A stretch of 64,000 nt of DNA from NCBI GenBank assembly GCA_030761205.1, contig JAULJL010000018.1, positions 13,164,501 through 13,228,500 of the forward strand, given 5' to 3'. The position numbers were made by a program, and so were the translations under genes. The notes under the pieces are model-generated. The model was not told the DNA's origin. It ran no database searches and saw only the letters and a list, made by a program, of their open reading frames with translations. Each line of letters opens with the position of its first letter. The stretch's first letter is position 1. The stretch comes from Fremontodendron californicum. Lineage: Eukaryota > Streptophyta > Magnoliopsida > Malvales > Malvaceae. Positions 31,882 through 44,423 of this stretch are shown here, piece after piece.

Positions 31882-34110
31882 GCTGAGTCATATTTCCATG
31901 GTGTAGTTTTGCTTTCCTTGTATGAAAAGGAAGAAGGCAAATCTATGATTATCTTGGGCGCAATTTTCTCAACAACCGGAGTAGTCTTCTTTGGTTAATC
32001 ATAATAGATGATCAAAGGTCTTCCTATTCCATAGCCAGCCGCATCCTCAATAACCTCTACTTCCTCCTCTATCTCCTCGTAAAATTTGGCCTCTCCATCA
32101 TCCATCATCTTTTGGACTTTAGCTAGAAAGTCCCTGCAGTCCTGTATGATATGACCTGAACATTTATGGAACGGGCACCAATTCTGCACCTTCTTTGCAA
32201 CCACTTTTAAACTGTCTGCATCTCTCACCATTCCTGCCTTAACCATCTCAACCCATACTATTAACATCGGAGCCTTGACTTCCCTGGCATCCCTTTTTAA
32301 CCTTCTGACTTCCCCTGCCAATACTACATTTACCCGATTCTCAACATGATAGGGTAATAGGTTTCCCGCTACATTCGACCCATTATTTGACCCAAACTTC
32401 ACAACTCCGATATTGGTTAAACTTTGGACTTTCTTTTTGAAGGCAATGCAATCCATTGAATGCCCCTGAATTCCTACATGATATGCGCAGTTGGTATTTG
32501 CATTGTACCACCTTGGGTATGGTGGGGTCAAAGATTTAAGATATACGGGCACGATAAGTTGGCCTTGTAGTAGTTTAGGATATAGCTCACCATAGGTGGT
32601 AGGAATGGGATCAAACTTGGGTTTTTGATAGTTCCTTGGTGAACGACAGTCATTGCGCGTAGGACCTTGAGTGTTTGAGACAGTGTTTCGATGAAGGGTT
32701 ATTTGTAGAGATATACCAATTGGGAACGGCTGTTGTGGTATATTGGTATAGGGGAATGGATTTTGGGTAAGGTGGTTCATATTGGGGTAGTAAGGATTGT
32801 ACCCCGGGTAAGGTGTGTAAGGTGTCGGAGGTGTATAAGATGTAGTAGGAGTACAAGGCCTAGGAGGTGTGTATGGTGTAGGAGATGTATAGGGGTATTG
32901 ATTGAAACTGACTGCATGTGTCTCCTCCTTCTTCTTTGCAGGAAAAACCCTCTTCGGGGTAGCATATTCACCCTATTCCATTTTCCCGTTCTTAATAGCA
33001 GACTCTATCATCTCCCCAGATATCACCATATCTGCAAAGTCCTTGGTGGCACTTCCAACCAATTTATCATAATAAGGTGCTTTTAGGGTATTGATGAAAA
33101 GCACTGTAGTTTCCTTGTTGATTAAAGGGGGTTGCACTTGTGTAGCCAGGTCTCTCTATCTCTAAGAATATTCTTTATAGCTTTCAGTATTTTTCTTTTC
33201 CATGTTTTGGAGAGTTAGATGGTCAGGCACCATGCCTGTCACATGCTTATACTGTTCCATGAAAGCTTTGGCTAGATCCATCCAGGAACGAATCTTAGAA
33301 CGGGTAAGCTGGTTATACCACCAAGTTGCGAACCCTATCAGGCTATCTTGGAAATAGTGGATGAGCAATTTTTCGTCTTCATCATGTCTGGTCATCTTCC
33401 GGCAATACATGGTCAGATGCGCTGATGGGTTGGTAGTTCCATTATATTTTTCAAAGTCTGGTACTTTGACCTTTGGAGGAATCACCAGATCGTGCACTAA
33501 ACTCATCTCTTTGGCATCTAGACTGCCAAATAGCTTCGCTCCTTCAACTGCCCTCAATCTTTCCTCCAGCAGATGATTTTTTTTTTTTGTTGCAATTCTG
33601 TCGTTTCAACCCTCTTCAGTTCAGTCATATTTTCCATTTCCTTTTCGGCTAATTCCTCAAAGTCTAGAACATCCACATCAATTGGATCAACCCCAATATT
33701 ACCCCTTTTAGGACCAAAATTCTGAGCTTCAGCTGCTGGTTGGATGTAAATATAGGATGCTGCCCCAGTCGGAAGTTAATTTCCCACAGGTTGGGATGTC
33801 TGGCCATTCTTCTGTACTATCTCTGGTCGGTCTTCCTGGTTTACTGCCCCCATTCCTGTAACTTAATTTTCTCCTAGCCATTTCTGCCTCATCATGGTAC
33901 TCATCATCTCCATGAGTTTGGTCATTTGTTCCCGTGACTCCTCTTGAGACTTAGCTAAATGTTCCTGCAGTTCCTTTTGAATTCTTTTCATCCTTTCAAT
34001 TCTAGCAAGCTGATTGTTCTCCATAGCTCTTGCTTGAGATCAAGTATTGTAAGGGTGTCGAAAGTCTGATTCTTTCTGAGTGCGACCAATTGTACCTTTA
34101 GTTTTAAAAA
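31882..34110 (-). pseudogene. gag: gag, element B
   Basis: The gag core is clear: F-E-K-Y-N-G-T-T-N-P-S-A-H-L near 33460, L-I-H-Y-F-Q-D-S-L, A-T-W-W-Y-N and F-M-E-Q-Y-K-H. A Pro/Tyr-rich linker (P-P-T-P-Y-T-P repeats, about 32775-32900) follows, then C-A-Y-H and W-C-P-F-H-K-C zinc-finger-like motifs near 32490 and 32175. In-frame TAGs near 33160 and 32992 stand where CAG or TGG is expected. Upstream to about 34110 a charged coiled-coil-like N-terminus with several stops is visible. Confidence 0.85.
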
Positions 34111-34129
34111 CCATGGATTAGAAATTATT

Positions 34130-34380
34130 GACACATTTTTTATTTTATTTTATAAAAATGAATAAATGAATAAATGAATAAATGACTAAATGTTAATGAA
34201 TGAACAAATAAGTAAATGACTAAGTGTATGAACATGAATGACTAATTATAAAGAATAAATGAATGGACAAATAAATAAATGACTAAGTGTGAACAAGTTA
34301 TAAAAAATAAATAAATGAATGATTATAAATATAAATGAATGAACAAACAAAATATATAAAGGAAAAAACAAATGAATGAT
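34130..34380 (-). repeat. AATGAATA-type microsatellite between ORF1 and gag, element B
   Basis: Imperfect tandem copies of ATAAATGA / AATGAATG over about 240 bases, followed by A/T-rich DNA. Confidence 0.8.
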
Positions 34381-34519
34381 GAATGTATTTAAAGTATTGG
34401 CCCCGGGATAATTCCAACCAAACGGTCTTTCATTGATTTCCTGGAACTAAATACATCAAAGAAAAAAGATCACTGCTTAAGACAATCTGATAATCTGTCT
34501 ATCCTAATTTAAAAATGCT

Positions 34520-36320
34520 ATTACAAAGCACCGGTCCTTCAGTAACTCCCTCGGATCTTGGACCTTTTTCACTGTCCTCTTTTGATTACCTTGCTCTTTA
34601 ATATGACCCCTACTTGTTCACGGCCTTTTGACATGTCAGCAGAAGCATCGCCATGTAAGCTTTCCTTAGCTTGTTTCTCCAATTGATTGGCTCAGGCTTC
34701 CTCATGCTTTGCTCTCTCTATCCAATAGTTCTTCTCCTTCTTGAGGTTTTTGACTTCTTGCTCCCATTCCCCGAAAGTCTTGAGAGTCCCCTCGAATCTG
34801 AGCTCGAAGAGGTACCTCTTGTTCTCCAAGTGTAATTCCTAAAGATCGCTTTTATCAGTGTCCCTTTCTCTCTTGATCTTTTCATTTTCTCTTTCTCGAG
34901 CTGATTCCCTATTCTTCATATCCTCAAGCTCTTCTTGCAATCAGGCAATTTCCTTGCTTATTTGGGCCTTTTCTTGGGTGGCGAACTCAAGAGCTGAACT
35001 CCTTCCCATCTGATGTCAACAACCTATCATTAATCCTCAATTCCTTTCATATCAGGTAATCAGGTGTGACGATGTCAGCATATCTAGCTACCTCCACCCG
35101 ATGAGTTTCCTTCCATGCTACTACAATCTCACGTACCTTCCTCGAGTATCCATCTTCTTCATAAGCAAATTCCAAATTACTAAGGTCATGGGTCATAGGA
35201 GTAAACTGACGGGATTCCGATTGTCTTAGTACAAGTAGTGGTGCATAGCTCACTCCTCCCCATACTCCCAATAATGGAATCGAAGCTTTATCTCCGCATT
35301 TGTATAATGTCGGCATAGAAGCTATCCATAGAGCTCTCCAAATTATTATCTCAACCCTGATATTCCGAAATATGTTGATCCATTGTTCCTCTCTCCTATT
35401 TTCAAGCCAATCCCTCTTAAGAAATTCACCAATTGGTGTAAAAGATTTCCAATATGAGCGAAGAGGGAGATTCTCCTGTTTACAAAACTGGCTCTGAACC
35501 CATATGTAAAGAAGCTGTATACAACCTATAAAATGCCCTTTTCCTTTCGTCTACAGAAATTCAGCGATCGAATTGTTTCTGCTATAATTGTAAGGGCTGG
35601 GTTTAACCTCTGCTCAAGCCTCTCAAAAACATCAAATATCGCCATATCCACATATCCTAATGTCTTTGGGAAGATAACTAAACCATAGATAGCCAAAGCA
35701 AAAATATTCCTAACTGTCTCTTTACTTGAATGGTTATGGATTAGGGTCCGTAAAATGTCCCATGATATACAGTAGCTTACCCCTTTTCGGACAACATGGC
35801 TTTCGACCCATTTTCTTTCCACTCCCAAAATTTTAGACACCTTTTTCTTGAAACCCGACGTCTTTGTATCCTTCAAATAAATACGGTCGGGAATAATGTT
35901 CTCGATATGCAGCAAGGTTGAATATTCCTCTATGGCTGGAATCATATCCTCTCGATTGAAGGTAAAACATCGATAAGCGGGATTCCAGAAATGCACCACA
36001 GCCCGGATCATCTCACCACTGACCTTAACCTGAACTAGCAGTGCTATGTCCCCATAAGTCTGAGTGAAGGCTTCTTTTTCTGATATGTTCCATTGATTCC
36101 ATATATCCATCAATTCCTGGAGATCATTTTGCCTGATAGTAAGATCAACCTCGGCTAGCAATGTTGACACATATCCCATCTTCAAACAATCCCCATTATC
36201 CTACTGACCTTTCTCGGATTGTTTCCTAACCTCTAAATGCTTCTCGACCACTGAGACATTCTGACCCTTTTGGTTGAATATTATCCCGGGACCAATAACT
36301 TTCTAAGTGCAAAAATGGTG
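34520..36320 (-). pseudogene. Ogre ORF1 with plant-mobile-domain-like (DUF7745-type) region, element B
   Basis: The longest open part is 36185-35526. It contains G-D-I-A-L-L-V-Q-V, H-F-W-N-P-A-Y-R-C-F-T-F-N, M-I-P-A-I-E-E-Y and A-L-A-I-Y-G-L-V-I-F-P-K, the hallmarks of the extra ORF in front of gag in Ogre/Tat elements, a domain related to plant mobile domain proteins. Readable protein extends upstream past a TAG near 36208. After a 1-base shift near 35530 it goes on through 35316-35047 (G-V-W-G-G-V-S-Y-A-P) into a Glu/Lys-rich coiled coil with further stops. The start is uncertain; the role of ORF1 in the element cycle is unknown. Confidence 0.75.
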
Positions 36321-37222
36321 ACAAGAATGCAAAAAAAAAAAAAAAATTGAATTAGTAATGGGAATAAATTTCAATAATACAAAAAAACATATAATTCAAA
36401 ACAATAATTATCCCTGAAGATGCCAACAAAATTTCGGCATTATAACACCCTGGACGAAATACCAACAGTTATTACGGGCATTGTGATAAATGTTCATCAT
36501 TGTCTGATTTTCAAAAATAAACGTATTCGGAAAGTAGAATAGAAGGTAAAAGGATTGGAAATATTCCTCCACGTGTTCTTAACTTCGGGATATCTGATTG
36601 GAAATCTGGCATGGCTTCGCCTAGGTTTACTATATGAAGGTGAATTAGTTCTAAAAGCCCCGAATTGTTCCTCATTGTCGCCGGTGAAGGCTAGTAAGGC
36701 ACCCCGATAAAAGCGGGTTCAATTCGTTAAAGTCTATTACCCTAGCCCATGCGGATTGTTAATCACGAAGGCTTAGGTAATTTAGTACTCCGAAACTGTT
36801 TCACTAGCCCATGCCGATTGTTAATCACGAAGGCTTAGTTACTTTTCTCCCACCTAAAAGGACGGAACCTGGGTATAGGATTCATGATATGCAAATGTAC
36901 GTGTAGTGTAGTGTGTGAGGAGAAATAACAAACCTTTCACCATCTATTCTACATCCCTTATTCTAAATGCCCCAATAAGATTAAACAATATAAACCATCA
37001 ATTAATCAATAAACGAATAAATGAATGTATGCACCAAAAATAACCAGAGAACAATTATAATATGTATACACATGAATATGGACATATTTAAAAATATTTT
37101 ATTATTTTTGAAATTATCCTTATTTTTTTTAAATGTGGGAATTAAAATTAAATACCAATTAAACCAACAAAATCGAGACTTTGATAACACATGACTAATT
37201 CTAGGCCTGACTCTCTAATATT
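36321..37222 (-). other. Leader of element B
   Basis: Untranslated region between PBS and ORF1. Two copies of CTAGCCCATGC.GATTGTTAATCACGAAGGCTTAG (36742-36840, ~66 bp apart) are visible. The segment 37172-37200 can pair with 37591-37619 in the LTR. Confidence 0.6.
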
Positions 37223-37240
37223 TCCCCAGTGGAGTCGCCA
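37223..37240 (-). promoter_or_regulatory. Primer-binding site of element B
   Basis: Minus strand TGGCGACTCCACTGGGGA, three bases after the LTR end. This class of primer site is typical of Ogre elements (reported as tRNA-Arg); the exact tRNA should be checked. Confidence 0.75.
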
Positions 37241-37243
37241 AGC

Positions 37244-40200
37244 TGTCGCAACCTAAAAAATAACATGTCTCATCGCAAGACTTTATTATTTGTTAAGCGT
37301 GACATTAAAAAAAACCAAGGAAAAGTCGACTTAATTCCTCTTGAAAAATGAAGGTTTTGAAAATGACCTAGAAAAAGATATGGAGTCGCCACCAATCTTT
37401 TTTTATCTAGATGTGATTGGCCACCTATTAAAACCGGTTTTATAAAATATTTTAAAATTAATTAAAACATTTTTAAAACCAATTTCAAGTCTGCGTTTTA
37501 AACCAGAGAAAGTGAAGAAGCAGGTTCGGGACTCGGTTACGTATGGGGAAGGATTAGCACCCTCACAATGCCCATATAAAATGGTACATTATTAATCGTG
37601 TGTTATCTCAAGTCTCGATAAAAAGTCAGTTTTAAATTTAGTATTTCAAGTTGATTCCCCAATTTAAAGAAAAATAATTTCATTTTTAATTGAAAGTGAC
37701 CCGGAATTTATAAATTCAAAATTATCCTATATTCCCCAACAAACGTGAAAAAATATAGAAACTTTTATTAGTTTGGAAAATTTTCCGAATCATTCTCCTT
37801 TTAAAGAAGATATTCCGTTATTAATGATAATTGATGATATCCTCCCCAGCAAACCCGGCAGAGACTTCATGAATTATTTTAACTCAAAAATATCTTTATT
37901 TTATTAAAAATCATTACCTTTTTAAAAACATTTTAAAAAAATATGAGTATGAATATGTATGACATAGCAAAGTCTAAATAATATAATGCAACCTAAATGA
38001 TATGATATAATTTAAATGGCTTAGCATATTCTAAATGAAATGAAATATCCGAAGTTATATGATATATTCTAAATGAAATGAAATGACCTAGGTAACATTA
38101 TATATTCTATATGAAATGTAATATTCTAAGTCATATGATACATTCTAAATGAAATAAAATATCCTAAGTGACATAATATATTCTAAATGAAATGAAATGA
38201 CCTAGGTAACATAATATATTTTACATGAAATAAAATGACCTAGGTAACATAATATATTCTATATGAAATGAAATAATTTAAATGACATGGCAAATATAAA
38301 TGATATGGCATATAATCTAAATGACATGAAACATAAAATAATGCTATCATATAATATGCATGGAAATAAAAATAAAAATAATAATGCATGAACATAGTAT
38401 ATGCTAAATAATATGACAGAAATAACTAAATAAAAAGTATAGGATATCATGAAATATTTAAAACCATATAACAAATAATAATATGAAAAATTTAAATCAA
38501 AGAGAATAACACTATCATGAAAATTAAACATAGCAAAAATTACATATTATATAATTTGCATGAATATGGAAAATGCAATGCATGAGAAAGTATTTTTTCC
38601 TTTAATTAAGGAAATCCGTATATCTAAAAAGATATGCGGCTACCTTAGGAAAATATATCAAATTAAATATTCTAAAACCAAAATACTTTGTGATTGTTTG
38701 AAAACAATTTTGAAAGGCTTAGATTAAAAATAAAAACTTAGCTAAACCTTTTTAAATGGCTCTAATTTCCTAAATTTAAAATCCCGGACTTAACCACCCT
38801 TAACCCGAAACTTAAAAAATCATTTTTAGAGTTTAAAAAGGCTTAGAAACTACCCTAAGTCAGTAGGTAAACTTCTTAATCAGTCCCCTCTAAGTAACTT
38901 AACCAAAACAGAAAAATGATTTTCCTTCAAATTCAATTCTACCTCCACTGTCCAGTTTTAAAGCACAATTTTTTACCCTATTTTTAAAAATTCAAAAAAA
39001 TATAAAAAATACTGGAGACTCAGGACACGTAAAACTACACGGGAAAAAAATCGACTTAATTTTTTGATTAAAGATGACTACCCAGAAAAATCGAGAAATA
39101 CGAGTACTGGGTGAAAAAACTGTTTTGCCAAAACTCATTCTTTTGCCTTTGATAAAATCATTTAAAAATCAAAGTAAAAATATTAGAGACTCTCTAAAAG
39201 ACTCACAAACAGTAGCTAACACTTTTGAAAAGTCAGGCAAAAAATTGGCTAAGTAAAAAAAAAATCATGAAGGTAGAATAATCAATTTGACAACTCTTTA
39301 ATTTTCCAGAAGTATGCTCAAGAGAGCATGACTTTGAACCATTGATTGGCCTAAGTCATAAGTCAAGTGACAAGGACATGAAATGCATGAAAAATACATC
39401 AAATATGATGCATGAAATGCATGATTTAAAACCTAAATGACATGAAAAATACATGGCATCAATAAAATGACCTAGACCTAAATGAACTTGCATAGCATTT
39501 AATGCAACCTATGTCTAAAATGCATGAATATGCATGGCAAAACAAACCAATCCTAAACCTAAATGTATGGCAATAACACAGACACATGGCATGCTTAAAC
39601 AAAATACTCAACCAAATATCATGAAAATGCAAACCTATCAACTAACATAATAAAAATGCACACACAAAGCAAACAATATGAAGTGGCCGAATGTCCTCAT
39701 GTTTAAAATGAGCATGGCATTTTCACAAACACGTGATATACTAACATGCTTAGCTAAAGAATAACACTCAAATCATGCAAATATAAAGTAAAGGCATGAA
39801 AACCAATAAGCATTTTCACAAACACATGGATTACAAAATATAAAACATAAACCAACTTAAACATTTTGAAAACAGAAAATCAAAAATGCAAGAATAGTAA
39901 AATAAACATGATAATAGACTCAAAAATGGAAATAAGCAAGCAACCAAATTAAAACAAGCTTCAAGTTTATGTATTAGAAGAAGATTTAAAGCATCAAAAC
40001 TTATTAAATATCAAGAATAACATGAAATAAAAAAGCAAAACAACAACTCTTAAAAACACTAGGCCATTCGGCCAACCCATAAACAAGAGGAAAAATATTT
40101 TCAAAAGCTTTTTACAAGAAAGAATCAAGAAGGAACTTAAAGAAGAACATTAAAACACTTATTTAAAAAGAGAAATCAAAAGAAACTCACCAAAATAATT

Positions 40201-41923
40201 ATCAAAACAGAAAATCAAGAATGAAAAATCAAAGAAAGTGCAAGAGTATGGTGCTTAAAGCAACCTCTAGAAGCCATCTTTCAAACTTTTTCTCTTCTAA
40301 CTTTTTTTTTTCTTTTCTAAACTTTTCTTTTTGCCTTTCAACAATGGAGAGAAAAATTAAAAAAAAAAAACCAAGAGAAAATAGAGAGTGAATAGCTAAA
40401 AATGAAAGAGAGAAAGCTCCCCTTGTAGTGTGGCCGAATGGCCCCCCTAGGCTAGGATGTTGTCATTTTTCATTCAACCAATTTCCATCCAAAGGCTATT
40501 GATCCAAGATGTTTAAAGCATGAAATTATCATCCTTAGGTTAGGCCATCAGCTATCCACAATTACAGCTGTTTAAGAATCTTAAGCCATTATGTTGACAC
40601 TTTCCCTCTTCATGCATTGGTCCATGTGGCTTATTTGCAAAGGCTTGATAAAAAATAACTAACTTCCTCTTCATTGTTGGCCTTTTGATAAAAAAATCAG
40701 AAATTACCTATCTATCATTGGGCCTTGGCCTGCCAACCCCCCTTCTTCCAGCCCATGTTTCATTTTTTTTAAAAGGCAAGAAGAGCCATTTTCGGTTTCT
40801 TGGGTAAAATGACCTTTTTGCCCCCCGAACATAAATAAATGGCAAATGGACTCCAAATTCAAATTTTATTTTTTCAATACTTTCAAAATAATAAAACATT
40901 GAATTCTGGAAGTTTTCAAAATTTCTCGAGTCCATTTGCTATTTATTTGGATTTTTTCTTCAAAAATTGCCCTTTTATGCCCCCAAACTTTACCATTTTT
41001 TAAACAAGCTCCAAATCCATATTTTTCTTCACCAATCTCTTCCAAACAATTTAAAAGTGTGATTTGGAAGTTTTCATAATTTTTGAAACTCATTTGATAT
41101 TTTTTCGGGATTTATCTGCTTGAATTACTGCATATGGGGGCTCGGGATTTGGCCATTTTGCAAACGAACTCTGAATCCAGATTTTCTTTCTTCAATCTCT
41201 TCCAAATAATTTAAAATGAGATTTGCAAATTTTCAGAATTTTTGGAGTTCATTTGCTATTTTTTTGAAATTTTCTAATTTTGCCTTTTTACCTCCGAAAC
41301 CCGATTTTGCTCAAATCAAGTCTGATTTTCAGATTTTCTTCAAACTGAGCTTTGGGCTATCCTTTTTAATCACTCCTCATCCATTAGGGTCTTTAGTCTT
41401 ACCGAATCGGGCCATTTTTGTAATTCTTCCCAATTTCACCGAAATCCACCAAAAACCCTAATTCTCGATTTTCTTCCAGATTGACTTTTCTTTCAGTTTT
41501 TCTTTCAAGTGGCTTATCTATTACTTGTAGTCAGTGATTATATTTCATTTGGAACCTTCAATTTCGACCAATTCGATCGTTTAAGCACTTTTCCCTAAAT
41601 TTCCCAGATTAGGGTTTCCTTTCTATTGAATCTCCATAACCCAACTTCCAAACTCCAAATCTTTTGATGTAGACCTCAGATTATCAAAATTCTTTCACCA
41701 TTTTTCAATTGAAATTCCAATCTTGATTTTGAAAGTAGGTTGACTTTTTTAGTAGTTGACTTTTTGGGTTGACTTTTTTAGGTTTGACTTTTTATGCTCG
41801 CCTTCTTAGACTAAGTCCCGGAGTACCACTTGCAGGATGAAAAAGTATTTTTACATTCTGAAACATCAATTTAGAAAGAAAACATACCTGTTTTAGTGGT
41901 CCGGGCAAAATTAGGTGTCTACA
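37244..41923 (-). repeat. 5' LTR of element B (full length, 4680 bp)
   Basis: Minus-strand ends TGTAGACACC and GGTTGCGACA. It contains the CCGAACC/GGTTCGGGACTCGG block (37527-37545), a PBS-like TGGCGACTCC at 37391-37382 and about 40-bp subrepeats at 37985-38280. The G/C-poor body has no credible gene. Confidence 0.9.
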
Positions 41924-42208
41924 AAATGAAGAGGTTGAGAGAGATTCAAGCAAAGTGTTGAGGGAAGTTGTAATCCTAGGCCTTTATAACTAATTGAATT
42001 CATCCTTTTAATTTACTTTCTTTCAATATTAGTTTCTTTTAATTTAGTTTTTAATTATCATCTTTAATTAGTTGTTTAGATAAGATTAAGTTGTGTTAAT
42101 TTTAGTACTTAACGAATTTAAAAGCAATTCCTTGTGGGTTCGACACTTTACTTCCACTTTATTACTTGTTTGCGATACGTGCACTTGCGTAATGAATTTT
42201 TGACAACA
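41924..42208 (+). repeat. LTR remnant (3' end) into which element B inserted
   Basis: It contains CTTGTGGGTTCGACACTTTA, GATACGTGCACTTGCG and ends TTTTTGACAACA, the usual 3' end wording of Athila-like or copia-like LTRs. Its left part is cut by B and its right end abuts CACTA transposase coding sequence. Confidence 0.6.
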
Positions 42209-43329
42209 AAAGGTTTGAGGAAAACCTCAATGTTCTGCGATGGACTATTCGGACCCCGAATTACCATATTAAGAAGCAAATATGGTTGCTTCATACACAT
42301 CCATGATGGTAAATTATATACACAAAGAATTATAAGCCAACAAGAGTACAGTTTGGCTGCCTGAGTAAATGGACAAAATCTATTTGCACACAAACCCAAT
42401 CTGACATTTTGAGATTCCACTGCAAAAGACTGATGCGTACGATTGAAGTCTTGCCAAGCTTCACCATCAACAAAGTGACTCAAAACTCCATCATCCCTTC
42501 GATTATGCTCATGTCATGTCATATTTTCAGCTGTTACCGTTGATATCTAAAATCTTTGCAGTCTCGAAATCAGTGGCAAATAACGGAGAATCTTATAAGA
42601 AATTTTCTTTGACCTAACACTTGATTTGCTTAGTTTATATCGAGGATGGCCACATAACAAACAAAATTCTAAGTGGACCGACTCGTTATAAAACAACATG
42701 TAATTGTTGTTGCATGCATGTATCATGACATAGTCCAGTCCAAATTTTGCCATATTTTTTTTCATTTTGTAAAAATTATCACGTAAATTCTCACTTTGTG
42801 GCACCATATATTTTATCATAATCATCAAACGATCGAAACACGATTAACTCATATTAATTAAAACTTCACATTTAACAGTTGTGACACAACAGATAAAGTT
42901 GTGTGTTTTGTACATCTTGACCACAACGATTTATCTGCTTCGCTCAACAAAGAATAAAAGTTTCTTGAACTTAAATTCGGTTGCTCATCCTGAACCATGG
43001 TCTTATCAACATTGTAATTACCACCTAAATTGAGATTCGGATTAAGAGCAATCATAATCATTCTGGCATAAGGATTATCTTTTTCAACATCACTTATCGG
43101 CTCAACTTCATCATTATGCATCCTTGATGACTTTCACCATATGCATCCCAAATCAAGTAATTTTCATTATACCCTCTGTAATGCAAGTGCTTACGCACTA
43201 CATCAACTTCTGCAAATCGATTATTCTGACACCTAAACATAAGGGCATCTAAAAATTCTTCAACTACTCATTACTAATATATACATCTTTGTCCAACCCC
43301 CTATACATCCAAGATTTATCGTGGTCCAT
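42209..43329 (-). pseudogene. CACTA TNP2-type transposase, truncated and frameshifted
   Basis: Starts M-D-H-D-K-S-W-M-Y (43329), the transposase-associated domain. F-Y-S-L-L-S-E-A-D and M-V-P-Q-S-E-N-L-R-D-N-F-Y-K-M-K-K follow; then H-A-C-N-N-N-Y-M-L-F-Y, C-G-H-P-R-Y-K and Y-L-P-L-I-S-R-L-Q-R (42547-42828). The segment at 42483-42209 has M-S-H-F-V-D-G-E-A-W and Y-N-L-P-S-W-M-C-M-K and stops inside I-E-V-F-L-K-P-F at the LTR junction. TNP2 cuts and joins element ends; stops and shifts show that this copy is dead. Confidence 0.88.
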
Positions 43330-44392
43330 TGTCTCAGCCTAATTCGTAAGTAAGCTATCAACAATACAATGATACAAGAAACACATGCAATGACACAATA
43401 AACAAAAATATCACAATAACACATTATACAATTTGATAAATAAACACATATTATAAACTTTCATAATAAACATATTATACAATTCCATAATATGACATAT
43501 TCCATAATAATTTCACAATAACACATATTATGCTAAGTAAATAAACTAATAAATAATTAACAATTAGGCAAGTAAAACACATATTTATTTAACACAATAA
43601 TAATTTTAGACAAAACACAATAACAAGATTAACTACAGAATTTAACAAATATTTTTTTTTTCAATATAATTAAATTTTCAAAAAACTTAAATTAAATAAA
43701 ATGTAAAAAAGAAACTTACATGAACAAATTGATGGAGATGGTGCTTCCATAAATTTTCTACACAAAGAAAATAAATTTGTTACATTTATTTCTAAAAAAA
43801 AAAATATTAATGAAGAGAAAAAAAAAAGAAGAGACTTACCTCGGTGTCGTTCAGACGGCGAGGTCGGATGGGCGATGGCAGACGTCACTAGCTGGGCTAG
43901 GTTCAATTGGGAGTCTCGACAGTGGGGGGAGGAGAGGAAAGAGAGAAGAGGGAGAAATGAGAAAAAAAAAAAAAAAAGAAGGAAGGAAGAAAAAGAAAAA
44001 GTCCTGGGCATATTAATTACGCCCAAGACATTTACCTACAAAATTTTCGTCTTTATCAACGGAATTTTCAGCGGTAAATTTAAAAGTTGTTTTCAAAGGA
44101 AAAAAATTTACATTAATCTATTTTTTTTTTTTACGGACAAATCCATCACTAAAACAACACATATCCATTGGTAATATTTTGACGGGAAGCTAATTGGTTC
44201 TCACCAAACTATCACCGACAAAATTTTTCAGTCGTTAAAAATTCATCGGTAATGCTCAATTTTCGTCGCTAATATGTCAAATTTCCGTCGCTAATTCTGA
44301 AAAACATTTTCGACGGAATTCTGTCAGAAATGTTTACTATTCTGTCACTAATGTTCATCTTTTCCGACGAAAAAAATTCCTTCGGAAAAGAA
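43330..44392 (-). other. CACTA 5' non-coding and subterminal repeat region
   Basis: AT-rich, with a purine-rich stretch (43915-44005) and subterminal repeats of the form CGTCGCTAAT / CGACGGAATT near the end. No gene. Confidence 0.7.
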
Positions 44393-44393
44393 T

Positions 44394-44423
44394 CCATCGC
44401 TAAAACGTCATTCTCTTGTAGTG
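44394..44423 (-). repeat. CACTA terminal inverted repeat
   Basis: Minus strand begins CACTACAAGAGAATGACG; the other terminal copy is outside the window. Confidence 0.85.

Larger units (their letters stand above)
19927..41923 (-). mobile_element. Ogre-like Ty3-gypsy retrotransposon B
   Basis: Minus-strand order: 5' LTR (41923-37244), PBS, leader, ORF1, gag, protease, intron, RT, two RNase H domains, integrase, tandem-repeat 3' UTR, PPT, 3' LTR (23850-19927, missing its last ~750 bp). The 4680-bp LTR, ORF1 upstream of gag, intron and double RNase H fit the Ogre lineage. In the parts compared by eye the LTRs differ at roughly 5%, so B is much older than the LOG element. The 3' LTR stops exactly where A's 3' LTR ends, which suggests that A inserted there. 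Confidence 0.88.
42209..44423 (-). mobile_element. CACTA (En/Spm-type) transposon, 5' part
   Basis: The right end is CACTACAAGAGAATGACG on the minus strand (44423 downward), the family's terminal inverted repeat, followed inward by subterminal TTCCGTCGCTAAT-type repeats (44180-44400). TNP2 coding sequence follows from 43329. The rest, with the other end, is cut off at 42208 by an LTR element. Confidence 0.88.

Noticed and set aside
43670..44026. Ser/Phe-rich and Lys/Glu-rich ORFs on both strands near 43.7-44.1 kb
   Set aside because: They lie in a purine-rich low-complexity stretch of the CACTA non-coding end.
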